From positions 30,367 to 94,366 of the forward strand of contig JADZDP010000031.1 in NCBI GenBank assembly GCA_020850995.1: a stretch of DNA of 64,000 bases, given 5' to 3'. The stretch's first letter is position 1, and each line of letters starts with the position of its first letter. The position numbers and the translations under genes were made by a program. This stretch comes from Deltaproteobacteria bacterium (GTDB lineage Bacteria > Myxococcota > UBA727 > VGSZ01). Positions 34,437 through 43,387 of the stretch are shown in pieces. The notes under the pieces were generated by a model. That model saw only the letters and a list, made by a program, of their open reading frames with translations. It ran no database searches and was not told the DNA's origin.

Positions 34437-34901
34437 ATGACACGGTGTCTGCTCGTGGTCGCGCTGGTCGCGCTGCTCGGCGCTGGCTGTCCCAAAGCAA
34501 CGAGCGCCGCGGCGGCGATGGATGCGGGCAAGAGCGACGAGGACCTGCGGCGCGAGCACCTGCTCGACCAGGCGCTCAAGGGCCTGCAGTGTCCGGAGGG
34601 GACGCGCAAGGTCGGCGACGAGCCGCCCGCCGGGCTCGAGGCCTGGTGCGAGCGCGACGGCGGCGTGCGCCACGGCCCCTACCGCGCCTGGCACGACGAC
34701 GGTGCCAAGTCGGTCGCAGGTCAGTACCAAGACGGCCAGCGCGACGGCGACTGGGCCGAGTGGCACGTGAATGGCCAGCGCAAGAACGAGCTGAGCTATC
34801 GCGCGGGAAAACCCGACGGCCGCTTCACCGAGTGGGATGAGAGCGGCGACGTCACCAGCCGCGGCGTGTACGAGAACGGCCGCCTCAAGGTGCCTCGATG
34901 A
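34437..34901 (+). CDS. Small lipoprotein with MORN-type repeats
   Basis: A 154-residue protein with signal peptide and lipobox (A-L-L-G-A-G-C-P). Three repeats follow with the MORN_2 pattern: H-G-P-Y-R-A-W-H-D-D-G, R-D-G-D-W-A-E-W-H-V-N-G and P-D-G-R-F-T-E-W-D-E-S-G, each preceded by a short strand. Such repeats form beta-meander surfaces; many myxobacterial copies are uncharacterised envelope proteins. It begins one nucleotide after the kinase stop and overlaps the next gene (ATGA), so it is part of the kinase operon. Confidence 0.85.
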   Translation: MTRCLLVVALVALLGAGCPKATSAAAAMDAGKSDEDLRREHLLDQALKGLQCPEGTRKVGDEPPAGLEAWCERDGGVRHGPYRAWHDDGAKSVAGQYQDGQRDGDWAEWHVNGQRKNELSYRAGKPDGRFTEWDESGDVTSRGVYENGRLKVPR

Positions 34902-35332
34902 CCCGTGGTGTGAAGATCGCGCTCTTCGTGGCGCTCGGCTTCGTGGTGCTGGTGTTCGCGACCTGCGGCGGCATCTACGCGTGGTTTCAGGTCAACGCCG
35001 AGCGCCTCGCCGACGAGGGCAAGGCTGCCATGCGCGAGGGTGCGCACTTCGGCGGCGGCAAGGAGGCGCCGGCCTGCGTCGAGGAGGCGCTGCGCCGCCT
35101 CGAGCAGGGCGAGCTCGGCATCATCGGCGAGGCCAAGAACAAGACCTTCCTCGAGGCCTGCCTCGGTGTGGCCACGCGGCCCGCGGGGTTCTGCGACGGC
35201 ATCCCGCCCCGCGACCAGATCATCGCCAGCGCTACCTGGTCGCTCGATCGCTGTGCCGCGCTCGGACGCGCGCAGAGCCAGCCCTGCACGCGCCTGGTGG
35301 GCGCGATCCAGGAGCGCTGCTTGCTGCCCTGA
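34898..35332 (+). CDS. Membrane-anchored Cys-rich hypothetical protein
   Basis: A 144-residue protein with one N-terminal transmembrane segment (K-I-A-L-F-V-A-L-G-F-V-V-L-V-F-A) followed by an exported domain with six Cys (in C-V-E-E-A, E-A-C-L-G, G-F-C-D-G, D-R-C-A-A, P-C-T-R and E-R-C-L-L), probably three disulfides. No family recognised. Last gene of the plus-strand kinase operon; it ends 5 bp before a convergent gene, and no terminator hairpin is visible there. Confidence 0.7.
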   Translation: MTRGVKIALFVALGFVVLVFATCGGIYAWFQVNAERLADEGKAAMREGAHFGGGKEAPACVEEALRRLEQGELGIIGEAKNKTFLEACLGVATRPAGFCDGIPPRDQIIASATWSLDRCAALGRAQSQPCTRLVGAIQERCLLP

Positions 35333-35337
35333 CGACA

Positions 35338-37014
35338 TCAGCGCAGCCGCGACACGCTGCCCACCTCGAGGAAGGTGCTGCGCTCGGGCGTGGGGACCCA
35401 GGCGCGCCGCTGATAGCGCACCGGCAGCACGGCGACGCGCCGCACGCCCTCCTTGCCCACGATGACGCGATAGAGCCCCGACGACATGTGCGCCGGGGTC
35501 CAGTGCTGGTCGAACACGAAGTTGCCCATGCTGTACAGGATGACGCCGCCCCGGTAGCGCTCGGCGCGCTGCGGCACGTGCGGGTGATGTCCAGCGACTA
35601 CGTCGGCGCCGAGATCGATGATGCGCCGACCGAGCGCCACCTGCTCGCTCGCTGGCTCGGGCCGGCTCTCCGTGCCCCAATGGAGCGACACGACCACGGT
35701 GTCGACGCGCCGACGCAGCGCTGGGACGTCGCGCGCCAGCGCGGCCTCGGTGGCGCGATATGCGCCTTGCGGCAGCTTGCGATCGAAGGAGCTGCAGGCC
35801 TTGGGCGCACGCGGATCGCAGTAGGCGAGGAAGCCCACGGTGTGCCCTGCGCGTTCGACGATCACCGCTTGCTGTGGCGCCTCGCGTGCGCCCACCCCCA
35901 CGGGCACGACGCCCACCGCGGCAAAGAGCTCGAGCTCCTCGGCGATCGCGTCGGCGCCGTAATCGGCGACGTGGTTGTTGGCCACCGACAGCACGTCGAA
36001 GCCGGCGCGCGCGAGTGCGGGCGCAGCGGTCGGCGGCGCGCGGAGCGCGATGCCGCGCTGCTTCTTGGTGCCGCGCGCCGCCACCACCGACTCGAGGTTG
36101 CCGAAGGCAAGGTCGGCCCCCTCGAGGTAGGGCTTGGTGGCGGCGAAGAAGCGGTCGAAGCTATCGCCCTCGCGCAGGCCGCGCGCCACGTTGCGCCCGA
36201 GCATGACGTCGCCCACGAGCACCAGGCTGCGCTCGTCGGCGCCGAGGGGCTCATCGGGTGACAGCTCGCGCGGCGTGGGCGGCGGCACCACCACGAGCGC
36301 GAGCAGCAGCAGACCCGTGCAGGCGTGCGCCCGCCTGGCGTCTCGCGGCGCCGACGGGGTCACCGGATCGATCGTCACGGGCGCGGCGCGCGCGCGCGTC
36401 GCCAGCGCCGCCACGAGCCACAGGTCGAGCGCCGCCAGCGCGACGACCGGCGCCAGCGCCGCGCCCTGAGCGACGGGCGGAAGCCAGCGCGCCAGCGCGA
36501 ACCAGCACGTCGTCACCAGCGCGGCCGCGGCGAGCAGCGCGGCGCCCGGCGCCCAGGCGCGCGCGCGGGCCGGCACCAGCGCGAGCCCGAGCGCACAGCC
36601 GGCCCAGAGAACGGGGACGATGGGCGAGAGCGCGCCCGTCGCCGACCAGCGCCACAGCCCAAGGCTGACGCCGAGCACCTCGAGCAGCGCGGCGTCGACG
36701 AGCGCCAACGCGGCGGCCGCGAGCGCGCGGCGCCCACCCGGGTGGCCGGCCGTGAGCGAGAGCGCCGAGCGCAGCAGCGCGGCGCGCACCAGCGTCACCG
36801 GCAGGCACACCCCGAGCGGCGCGAGCACGACGTGAGCGCCGTACGCGTACAGGCCGGCCACGCGCACGGCGGCCACCTCGGTGAACCACACGGCGACCAG
36901 GATCGTGATCAGGTCACGCCACGCCGTGCCACGCGTCGAGCGCAGCCAGAGCGGCAGCGCGAGCCAGGCGGCGCCGACGACCAGCATCGCCGTCTCCATG
37001 CTGGTCGGCATCAT
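35338..37014 (-). CDS. CapA/PgsA-like metallophosphatase fold with N-terminal membrane domain
   Basis: A 558-residue protein. Residues about 1-240 form seven or so hydrophobic segments; the Y-A-Y-G-A-H-V-V-L-A-P-L-G-V-C-L-P pattern is faintly reminiscent of the CruF/DUF422 carotenoid-related membrane family, a guess only. Residues about 255-540 are a CapA domain: L-V-G-D-V-M-L-G-R-N, N-L-E-S-V-V, S-V-A-N-N-H-V-A-D-Y-G, S-L-H-W-G-T-E-S, G-H-H-P-H-V-P-Q and Y-S-M-G-N-F-V-F-D, all PGA_cap signatures. Such proteins act in poly-gamma-glutamate or related capsule metabolism, but no CapB/CapC genes are in the window. The long membrane part is unusual for CapA, which normally has one anchor. Confidence 0.82.
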   Translation of the reverse strand: MMPTSMETAMLVVGAAWLALPLWLRSTRGTAWRDLITILVAVWFTEVAAVRVAGLYAYGAHVVLAPLGVCLPVTLVRAALLRSALSLTAGHPGGRRALAAAALALVDAALLEVLGVSLGLWRWSATGALSPIVPVLWAGCALGLALVPARARAWAPGAALLAAAALVTTCWFALARWLPPVAQGAALAPVVALAALDLWLVAALATRARAAPVTIDPVTPSAPRDARRAHACTGLLLLALVVVPPPTPRELSPDEPLGADERSLVLVGDVMLGRNVARGLREGDSFDRFFAATKPYLEGADLAFGNLESVVAARGTKKQRGIALRAPPTAAPALARAGFDVLSVANNHVADYGADAIAEELELFAAVGVVPVGVGAREAPQQAVIVERAGHTVGFLAYCDPRAPKACSSFDRKLPQGAYRATEAALARDVPALRRRVDTVVVSLHWGTESRPEPASEQVALGRRIIDLGADVVAGHHPHVPQRAERYRGGVILYSMGNFVFDQHWTPAHMSSGLYRVIVGKEGVRRVAVLPVRYQRRAWVPTPERSTFLEVGSVSRLR

Positions 37015-37033
37015 CCCCCCTGCGCGCAGGCCC

Positions 37034-38119
37034 TCAGGGCACCAGGTCGCCGGTGGTGCGCGGCTGCAGCGAGTAGCCGTAGAACTGGCTGAACACGCCG
37101 GTGATCGACGAGAAGGTCTGCGATGCCGTCACGTTGGGCGTGGCGCTGAGCAGGAAGTCGCTGATCAGGAGCACGGCGTCGCCGCCGCCGGAGACCTTGA
37201 AGTTGCCGTCCGCGTTCGGCACCTCCTCCGCCTGCACCGTCTCCACCGTCAAGAGCACGCCCTCGTAGGCCTCGGCCAGCGTGCCGGCCTGATCGTTGGC
37301 CGTGCCCGGGTCGGTGTCGGTGGCGATGTCGTCGAGCGACACCACCACCGGCGTGGGCGCGGCGCCGCAGCCCGTGCTCTTGGCGAAGGCTGAGATGTAG
37401 AAGAGCTGGGTGCCGCTGTTGCGCTCGGTGACCTCGCCCGTGGTGGTGACGCAGTCGCCCGCCGCGATGGCGCCAAGGTCGGGGAAGCCGCTCACGAAGC
37501 TGGCGCCCACATAGAAGGCGATGCCTGAGAACTGCGGGTAGGTGTGCCCGCCCGCGACGCCATCGGGCTCCTGCAGGTAGAGCGTGACGTCGCCGTCGTC
37601 GACCTTGACCGCGGTGACGATGACGTCGTCGAGGGTGGCCACGGCGCCCATGCCCACGCTGCCGTCTTGGATGGCCTGGATGTCGACGGTGCCGGCGTCG
37701 CAGGCAGGGTCGCCGGCGCAGCCGCCGTCGGCGCAGTCGATGCGCGTGTCGCCGTCGTTGTCGGCGCCGTCGGCGCAGTCCTCCGCGCACGCCGGGTCGA
37801 GGTCGCAGCTGAAGTCTTGGCAATCGACGTAGCTGTTGTTGTTGTTGTCTTGCCCGTCCGAGCAGTTGCTCTCGGGTTGGTTGCACGCCTCGGTCTCGTC
37901 GCAGTCGTAGTCCTCGCAATCGACGAAGTTGTCGTCGTCGTTGGAGATGCCATCCGAGCAGCGCGCCTCGGTGTTCTCGGGGCCCATGTCACCTTCGCCC
38001 TCGCCTTCGCCCTCGCCTTCACCTTCGCCCTCGTTGGCGTTGGTGACGATGCAGGCCGACCAGAGGGCGGACAGGGCAAACACGAGCGGCAGCAACAGGG
38101 CGAAGGCGCGACGCGACAT
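37034..38119 (-). CDS. Lipoprotein with EG linker and C-x-D-G-x-D-N-D repeats
   Basis: A 361-residue protein: lipoprotein signal (L-W-S-A-C-I-V-T), then a run of Glu-Gly pairs. Three repeats of about 28 residues follow, with the pattern C-S-D-G-x-S/D-N-D/N-x2-N-x-F/Y-V-D-C-x-D-F/Y-x-C and spaced acidic residues, a calcium-binding-like motif frequent in myxobacterial surface proteins. The C-terminal 220 residues (about 145-361) include two segments resembling OB-like strands (G-D-C-V-T-T-T-G-E-V-T-E-R), as found in exported nuclease-associated lipoproteins, but no catalytic motif is seen. Standalone gene with 72 bp to the next gene upstream. Confidence 0.85.
   Translation of the reverse strand: MSRRAFALLLPLVFALSALWSACIVTNANEGEGEGEGEGEGEGDMGPENTEARCSDGISNDDDNFVDCEDYDCDETEACNQPESNCSDGQDNNNNSYVDCQDFSCDLDPACAEDCADGADNDGDTRIDCADGGCAGDPACDAGTVDIQAIQDGSVGMGAVATLDDVIVTAVKVDDGDVTLYLQEPDGVAGGHTYPQFSGIAFYVGASFVSGFPDLGAIAAGDCVTTTGEVTERNSGTQLFYISAFAKSTGCGAAPTPVVVSLDDIATDTDPGTANDQAGTLAEAYEGVLLTVETVQAEEVPNADGNFKVSGGGDAVLLISDFLLSATPNVTASQTFSSITGVFSQFYGYSLQPRTTGDLVP
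37991..38032. repeat. Hexanucleotide repeat encoding an EG linker
   Basis: Tandem CCTTCG/CCCTCG units give alternating Glu and Gly on the minus strand, right after the lipobox of the lipoprotein at 37034. It is the same kind of linker as in the 1406-3580 gene and could vary in length by slippage without breaking frame. Confidence 0.75.
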
Positions 38120-38191
38120 GGGGTCCTCGAGTCAGGTGGGGTGATGTCCCACTCCCCATCATGCCCGGCGAAATCGTCCTGTCGACCCGGA

Positions 38192-40501
38192 TCAGCCCAT
38201 GGAGGAGAGGGCGAGGCGCACCTCGAGATCCTCGGGGGCCCGTCGCACGCACTCGAGCAAGAGGGCGCGAGCGTGCTCGCGGTCGCCTTCTGCGGCAGCG
38301 GCCAGGGCGAGGAAGAACAGGGGCCGCATGGCCTGCGGGTGGGCGCGGAGCGCGCGGCGCAGGCGCGTGAGGCCCTCCTCGCGGGCGCCCGAGAGCACCA
38401 GCGTCCACGCGTGATAGGCGAGGTAGTCGGGGTCCTGGGGCCGCGCGGCCATGGCCAGCTCGAAGCAACCGAGCGCGCGCACCAGCGCGCCCTCGCTGAG
38501 CGCGGCTTGGCCGCGCAGGAAGGCGTCCTCGCCCGCCGCGGGGCGGGGCGGCGCGGGGGTCAGGGCCTGCGGCTGCGGCGGCGCGGGCGTCGTGGGCGGC
38601 GATGGGACCGACGCAAGCTCCGGCGGCGGCGGGAGGCCCGGGGGCCGCGGCGGCGGCGCCGCCCCGAGGTGCAGGAAGGGCGGCAGCGAGGGGGGCGCCA
38701 CTGGCGGCTCGGGGCGCGGCAGGGCGACTGCCGCGCTGCGCGAGCGCTGCCGGGCGTCGTAGGCGGCGCGGCTGCCGTCGTCGGCGAAGGTGGCCTGCAG
38801 CTCCGCCAGGAGCGCCCACAGCTCACGCGCGGCGGCAGCGGCGGGGCCGAGGGGCTTGTGCCCGAGAGCCTCGCGACCCACGCGCGCCTCCAGCGCGCGC
38901 AGGCCCTCGAGCACGTCCGCGGACGCGACGTCGGCGGCCAAGCCAAGCAGGCTGTACACGCTGGTGCTCCGGCCCACCGCCAACGTCGACGACACCTCGG
39001 TGGCGGCGTCGCGGTCGACGAGCGTGACCGTGCCGGTGCCACGCAGCGTGTCGGGCACCGAGCGCAAATCGGGGGGCGGGTCGCCGGGCAAGCGGAGCAG
39101 CCCGCCGAGCCAGGCGGCATAGAGCTCCGATGGCGACGAGCCCCTGGCGATGTCGACCACGGCGGTGGCCCCGCCGAGCACCACCACGGGCAAGGTCGCC
39201 GACGGGCGCGCCCGCGCCACCGCGATCAGCAGCTCCTCGAACTTCGGATGCGGAGTCATCGACGCGGCCTTGTGCTCGGCCACGAATCGATCGGCCTCGG
39301 CGCGCTGGGTCTCGTCGAGGCCAAAGGTGAGCACGGCGTCGAGCACGGGCAAGCTCGAGAGCGCAAGGTCCTTGGCGGCGCCGGCGCTCTCCTCGACGAC
39401 GACAGTACCGGTCCACGCCAGCGCGCGACGCACGCGCGCCGCGAGCTGCTCATCGACGAAGCCCATGGCCTCGTCGGCCGTGCACAAGCCGAGCGACAGG
39501 AGCGCCTCGGCCACGCGCTCACCCTTCTCGGCGATGCGCTGGTTGAGCTGGCGCATCTGCTCGGTGGTCACGCGGCCTTGCTTCCACAGCCGCTCGCCGA
39601 GCAGGTGCTCGCGCAGGTTGTCGACGGCGCCCACCACGACGCCGCGCAGCAGGGCCAGCGTGAGCTGCGACGACCCGTCGCTGAAGCGCACGACGCCGTC
39701 GAAGCGATGGCGCGCGCACGCAAGCAGGGTCCGCGCCACCTCGACGCTCGCGTTGACCTGCGTGGTGGTCGGGAGCGGTGGCGGCGCGGGCCGTGGCGTG
39801 TGCGGCGGCGCGCGCGCGGCGTCGGCGGAGGCGGGCGGCCGCGGCGTGTGCGGCGGCGCGACCATGCCATCGCTCGACCCCGGCGGCCGCGGCGTGTGCG
39901 GCGGCGCGACCATGCCATCGCTCGACCCCGGCGGCCGCGGCGTGTGCGGCGGCGCGACCATGCCATCGCTCGACCCCGGCGGCCGCGGCGTGTGCGGCGG
40001 CGGCCGCAGCACACCACCGGGTGCGGGCGCCGGCCGTGGCGCCCGCATGGGCGAGGGCGTGCCGGTGCGTGGCAGGCCGCGCGCCGAGGGCGTCGCGGTG
40101 CGCGGCAAGGCTTCACCAAGGCGCTGCGCCCGATAGCGCAACATGACGGCGATCAGCTTCTCCTTCAGGTCCGGCAGGACGAAGGGCTTCGTGATGTAGG
40201 CGTCGATGCCGGCGCGCCGCGCCTCGCGCTCCGACAGCGCGCTGCGAAACGCCGCCGTCACCATGACGATGCCGACCTGCTTGCCCTTGGGATCGGCGCG
40301 AATGGCAGCCGCGACGTCGAAGCCGCTCCTCTTTGGCATCAGGCCATCGGTGACCACCAGATCGAAGTCGCCGCTGAGGAAGGCCCGCAGCCCGGCCTCG
40401 CCGTCCGGCTGCGCCTCCACCGCGAAGCCGCTGCGCCGCAGGAAGCGCTCCATGAGCGCCCGGATGTCCGCGTCGTCCTCGATGAGCAGGATGCGCGCCA
40501 C
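38192..40501 (-). CDS. Receiver protein with proline-rich repeats, PATAN/DUF4388-like and TPR regions
   Basis: A 769-residue protein. Residues 1-122 are a receiver domain (I-E-D-D-A-D, Asp52 in V-T-D-G-L-M-P, T-K-P-F). Residues about 125-250 are a Pro-rich linker with recurring P-P-H-T-P-R-P blocks encoded by a 48-bp tandem repeat. A domain from about 250 to 375 (S-V-E-V-A-R-T-L-L-A-C-A-R-H-R-F-D-G, then Q-G-R-V-T-T-E-Q-M) resembles the PATAN/DUF4388 module of delta-proteobacterial regulators. A further alpha/beta region, a Pro-rich stretch and a C-terminal TPR-like helical array (about 660-760) follow. There is no DNA-binding or enzymatic output, so it probably acts as a scaffold. Divergent from the CAP gene at 40541. 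Confidence 0.85.
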   Translation of the reverse strand: MARILLIEDDADIRALMERFLRRSGFAVEAQPDGEAGLRAFLSGDFDLVVTDGLMPKRSGFDVAAAIRADPKGKQVGIVMVTAAFRSALSEREARRAGIDAYITKPFVLPDLKEKLIAVMLRYRAQRLGEALPRTATPSARGLPRTGTPSPMRAPRPAPAPGGVLRPPPHTPRPPGSSDGMVAPPHTPRPPGSSDGMVAPPHTPRPPGSSDGMVAPPHTPRPPASADAARAPPHTPRPAPPPLPTTTQVNASVEVARTLLACARHRFDGVVRFSDGSSQLTLALLRGVVVGAVDNLREHLLGERLWKQGRVTTEQMRQLNQRIAEKGERVAEALLSLGLCTADEAMGFVDEQLAARVRRALAWTGTVVVEESAGAAKDLALSSLPVLDAVLTFGLDETQRAEADRFVAEHKAASMTPHPKFEELLIAVARARPSATLPVVVLGGATAVVDIARGSSPSELYAAWLGGLLRLPGDPPPDLRSVPDTLRGTGTVTLVDRDAATEVSSTLAVGRSTSVYSLLGLAADVASADVLEGLRALEARVGREALGHKPLGPAAAAARELWALLAELQATFADDGSRAAYDARQRSRSAAVALPRPEPPVAPPSLPPFLHLGAAPPPRPPGLPPPPELASVPSPPTTPAPPQPQALTPAPPRPAAGEDAFLRGQAALSEGALVRALGCFELAMAARPQDPDYLAYHAWTLVLSGAREEGLTRLRRALRAHPQAMRPLFFLALAAAAEGDREHARALLLECVRRAPEDLEVRLALSSMG
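39837..40003. repeat. 48-bp tandem repeat, three perfect copies plus a partial
   Basis: Perfect copies at 39837-39884, 39885-39932 and 39933-39980, with a fourth truncated copy to about 40003, all inside the receiver gene. Each encodes G-S-S-D-G-M-V-A-P-P-H-T-P-R-P-P. The lack of any divergence between copies points to recent expansion; 48 bp keeps the frame. Confidence 0.95.
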
Positions 40502-40540
40502 CCTCGCACGATAGCCGGTTCCTGCTATTCTCCTCGGGAC

Positions 40541-41047
40541 ATGCGCGTGGTGTCCCTGTTTGCGACGTTGGCCCTGGCGGCGTGCGGTCCTGCCCAGTTC
40601 TCACCGGACGAGCTCGCCCGCCTCCACGCGCAGTTCGTCACCGCGCACAACGACGTGCGGCGCGCCGTGGTGCCGGCCGCAGACCCGGCCTTGCCCGCGA
40701 TGGAGAACGACAACGGCCTGGCTGGCGTCGCGCAGGCGTGGGCCCAGGGCTGCAAGTTCGAGCACAGCGGCAACGGCTATGGCGAGAACCTGGCGTTCTT
40801 CTCCGGGGACGACTCCACCCCTGCCGACGTCGTGGGCGGTTGGGCCGCCGAGGCCGCTGACTACGACTACGGCGCCAACAGCTGCGCGGACGGCGCGCAG
40901 TGTGGCCACTACACACAGCTCGTGTGGCGCAACACCGACACGCTCGGCTGCGGCGTGGCCCACTGCAACGTCGACGGTTACGCCGGGCTCTTGTGGGTGT
41001 GCAACTACAACCCCGCCGGCAACGTCGTGGGCCAACACCCGTACTGA
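40541..41047 (+). CDS. CAP/SCP domain lipoprotein
   Basis: A 168-residue protein with signal peptide and lipobox (A-L-A-A-C-G-P). The CAP fold is clear: F-V-T-A-H-N-D-V-R-R near residue 33, A-Q-A-W-A-Q-G-C, G-E-N-L-A-F-F, the G-H-Y-T-Q-L-V-W motif and W-V-C-N-Y-N-P-A-G-N near the end. His and Glu that line the CAP cavity are present, and four Cys are placed as in secreted CAP proteins. These are extracellular proteins of diverse or unknown function. The start at 40541 lies 39 bp from the divergent receiver gene start. It is followed by a short sequence shared with two other gene ends. Confidence 0.92.
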   Translation: MRVVSLFATLALAACGPAQFSPDELARLHAQFVTAHNDVRRAVVPAADPALPAMENDNGLAGVAQAWAQGCKFEHSGNGYGENLAFFSGDDSTPADVVGGWAAEAADYDYGANSCADGAQCGHYTQLVWRNTDTLGCGVAHCNVDGYAGLLWVCNYNPAGNVVGQHPY

Positions 41048-41066
41048 TCCCAGAGCGCACCTGCCC
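41045..41066 (+). repeat. Short intergenic repeat, copy 1 (partial)
   Basis: From the stop codon of the CAP gene, TGATCCCAGAGCGCACCTGC matches the first 20 nt of the copy at 50925 with two differences, then diverges. See the copies at 50925 and 54988. Confidence 0.5.
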
Positions 41067-41074
41067 TTGCGCCG

Positions 41075-43387
41075 TCAATCGACCCGGTAACGCACGGTCT
41101 CCACGGCGCGCCCGTCGACCAAGAGGGTGAGCGCGTGGGGCCCGGGCGCGGCGTCGATCCACGACGTGAAGGGGGGTGGCAGCGAGCGCGGCGGCCCGCC
41201 GTCGAGCGCGATGGACACCTGGGCGCCACCGGCGGCCTCCACGCGCACCGGGACGCCCTGCCCCGACGGTAGCCCGGGCTCCAACGCGAACTCGTCGCCC
41301 TCCACGGGTGAGAGCAGGCGAACGCGCGTGGTCGCGGGCCCGCAGCGCACACGACCTTCGACCTGGGTGAGCCCCTCGCCCCGCGCCCACGACGCGAAGC
41401 GCGGCGGCAGATCGAGCGCCTCCGCCGCGTCGCGCGCGCAGCGCTCCGCCGCCGCGGCGACGCGCGTGTGCGTGTGGCAGCGCTCGCGCGGCGCGGTGCC
41501 GGGCAGGAAGCGCTCCTCGAGGCCGTGGCCACATGCGGATCCCACGAGCAAGCCCGAGAGCGGGCAGATGAGCGCCCGCTCGAAGTCCGCCGCATCGACG
41601 AGGGGCGCCGGCGCCAGGCCGCCCATGGCCGCCAGCATGACGCGGCGGAAGATGCGCCCAGCGCCGGTGATGCCCGAGACCTGCCGCATGGGCGTGCCGT
41701 CGAAGTTGCCGGCCCACACCGCCACCGTTCGCTCGCGCGTGAAGCCAGCGGTCCAGTTGTCGACGTAGGAGCGGCTCGTGCCGGTCTTGGCCGCGACGGC
41801 GAAGGGCAGGTCGAGGGCGTTGTCGACGCCGAAGGCGGGCGCGCGCGCGGGATCGTCGGTGAGCACGTCGGTGAGGAGGGCGACGGCGTCCGCCGGCAAG
41901 AAGCGCCGCGTGCCCGCCGACGCCACCAGCGGCAGCGGCGCGCCTCGCCCGTCGCGCGCGCTGCGCAGCTCCACCAGCGGCGACCACACGCCCCCATTGG
42001 CCAGCCCGCGGTAGGCGTTGGCGAGCTCGGCCAGCGTGACGTCGCCGTTCCCCAAGACCACGCCGACGCCGTAGTGCTCGGGCGCGTCCGACAGCGACGC
42101 GAAGCCGGCGTCGCGCAACAGGCGCACCACGCGATCGGGACCGAACAGCTCGCCGAGCTTGACCGCGGGGATGTTGTAGCTGTTCTGCAGCGCCGCGCGC
42201 AGGCGCACGGGCCCGTGCACGCGCTGGTCGTAGTTGCGCGGCGCGTAGCTGCCGGTCTCGGTGGCCAGCGTGGTCTCGACGTCGGCGAGCACGGTGGCCG
42301 GCGTGAGCCCACGCGACAGCGCCAAGCCATAGACGAAGGGCTTGAGCGCCGATCCGGGTTGGCGCAGCGCCTGCACGCCGTCGTTCTTGCCGAGCAGCGC
42401 GTCGTCGTGCCAGCCGCGCGAGCCGAGGTACGCGAGCACGTCGCCGCTGTGGTTGTCGAGCACGACGACCGCCGCCTGCCCCACGCCGCGCCTCTCCAAG
42501 GCGCCGAGCTCGTCGTGCACGATGTGCTCGACCTCGCGCTGGAGCGCTCGATCGATGGCGGTCTCGATGACGACGGCGCGGGCGGGCGCCAGGCGACGCG
42601 CGCGCGCGACGAAGTGCAGCGCGAGCTCGTCGGCGGCGCGGGCGGGTTCGATCTCGAGCGGCTCGCCGAGCGCGCGCTGGTAGGCCGTGTCGTCGATGAG
42701 CCCCAGCGCCAACGCGCGGCCGAGCACGTGGGCGCGGCGCGCCAGCGCGCGCTCGGGGTGGCGACGCGGGTCCTCGCGCGCGGGTGCGTGCGCCAGGCCC
42801 GCCAGGAGCGCGCTCTCGGCCAGCGTGAGCGCGCGCGCGGGGCGTCCGAAGTGCGCGCGACTGGCCGCCTCCACGCCCACGGCGCCGCGCCCGAGCGGCA
42901 CGCGGTTGGCGTACTCGAGGAGGATGCGCTCCTTGTCGAGGTGCGCCTCCAGGCGCAGCGCCCAGAGCGCTTCACTCAGCTTGCCGAGGAGCGTACGGGG
43001 GCGCGGCACCAAGCGGCGCGCCAGCTGCTGCGTGATGGTGGAGGCGCCGCTCACCACGCGCCCGCGGCGAACGCTGTCCCGCGCCGCGCGTCCCACGGCG
43101 CGCACGTCGACGCCCGGGTGCGAGAAGAAGCGCGCGTCTTCGGCGGCCAGCAGCATGACGCGCAGGTCGGGGGGCAGCTCGTCGATTGGCAGCGAGCGCT
43201 GACCCTCGTCGGATGGCGCCTCGGCCAGCGGCTCGCCCTCCCGGTCGAGCACTACGAGCGAGCTCACCGGCGCGCGATCGAGCAGCGCCGCCGGCAGCGG
43301 CGCCGCCACGAATGCGCCGGACGCCGCCACCGGCAGCGTGAGCGCGACGAGCGTGGTGAGCACCGCGCGCCGCGCGCGCCGCCTCAC
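41075..43387 (-). CDS. pbpC: Penicillin-binding protein 1C
   Basis: A 770-residue bifunctional peptidoglycan synthase. The GTG start at 43387 overlaps the alpha-2-macroglobulin stop (GTGA); an upstream in-frame ATG (43426) would lie within that gene. N-terminal anchor about residues 8-30; transglycosylase domain with A-A-E-D-A-R-F-F-S-H-P-G-V-D (Glu about 83) and A-S-T-I-T-Q-Q-L-A-R; transpeptidase domain with Q-P-G-S-A-L-K-P-F (SxxK), S-Y-N and A-A-K-T-G-T-S. A C-terminal domain of about 90 residues (I-C-P-L-S-G onwards) is the BiPBP_C region. The pairing with alpha-2-macroglobulin is the same as E. coli pbpC-yfhM. Confidence 0.95.
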   Translation of the reverse strand: MRRRARRAVLTTLVALTLPVAASGAFVAAPLPAALLDRAPVSSLVVLDREGEPLAEAPSDEGQRSLPIDELPPDLRVMLLAAEDARFFSHPGVDVRAVGRAARDSVRRGRVVSGASTITQQLARRLVPRPRTLLGKLSEALWALRLEAHLDKERILLEYANRVPLGRGAVGVEAASRAHFGRPARALTLAESALLAGLAHAPAREDPRRHPERALARRAHVLGRALALGLIDDTAYQRALGEPLEIEPARAADELALHFVARARRLAPARAVVIETAIDRALQREVEHIVHDELGALERRGVGQAAVVVLDNHSGDVLAYLGSRGWHDDALLGKNDGVQALRQPGSALKPFVYGLALSRGLTPATVLADVETTLATETGSYAPRNYDQRVHGPVRLRAALQNSYNIPAVKLGELFGPDRVVRLLRDAGFASLSDAPEHYGVGVVLGNGDVTLAELANAYRGLANGGVWSPLVELRSARDGRGAPLPLVASAGTRRFLPADAVALLTDVLTDDPARAPAFGVDNALDLPFAVAAKTGTSRSYVDNWTAGFTRERTVAVWAGNFDGTPMRQVSGITGAGRIFRRVMLAAMGGLAPAPLVDAADFERALICPLSGLLVGSACGHGLEERFLPGTAPRERCHTHTRVAAAAERCARDAAEALDLPPRFASWARGEGLTQVEGRVRCGPATTRVRLLSPVEGDEFALEPGLPSGQGVPVRVEAAGGAQVSIALDGGPPRSLPPPFTSWIDAAPGPHALTLLVDGRAVETVRYRVD

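Noticed and set aside
39837..40003. CRISPR-like repeat array
   Set aside because: Repeats are contiguous without spacers and in frame inside a protein gene.
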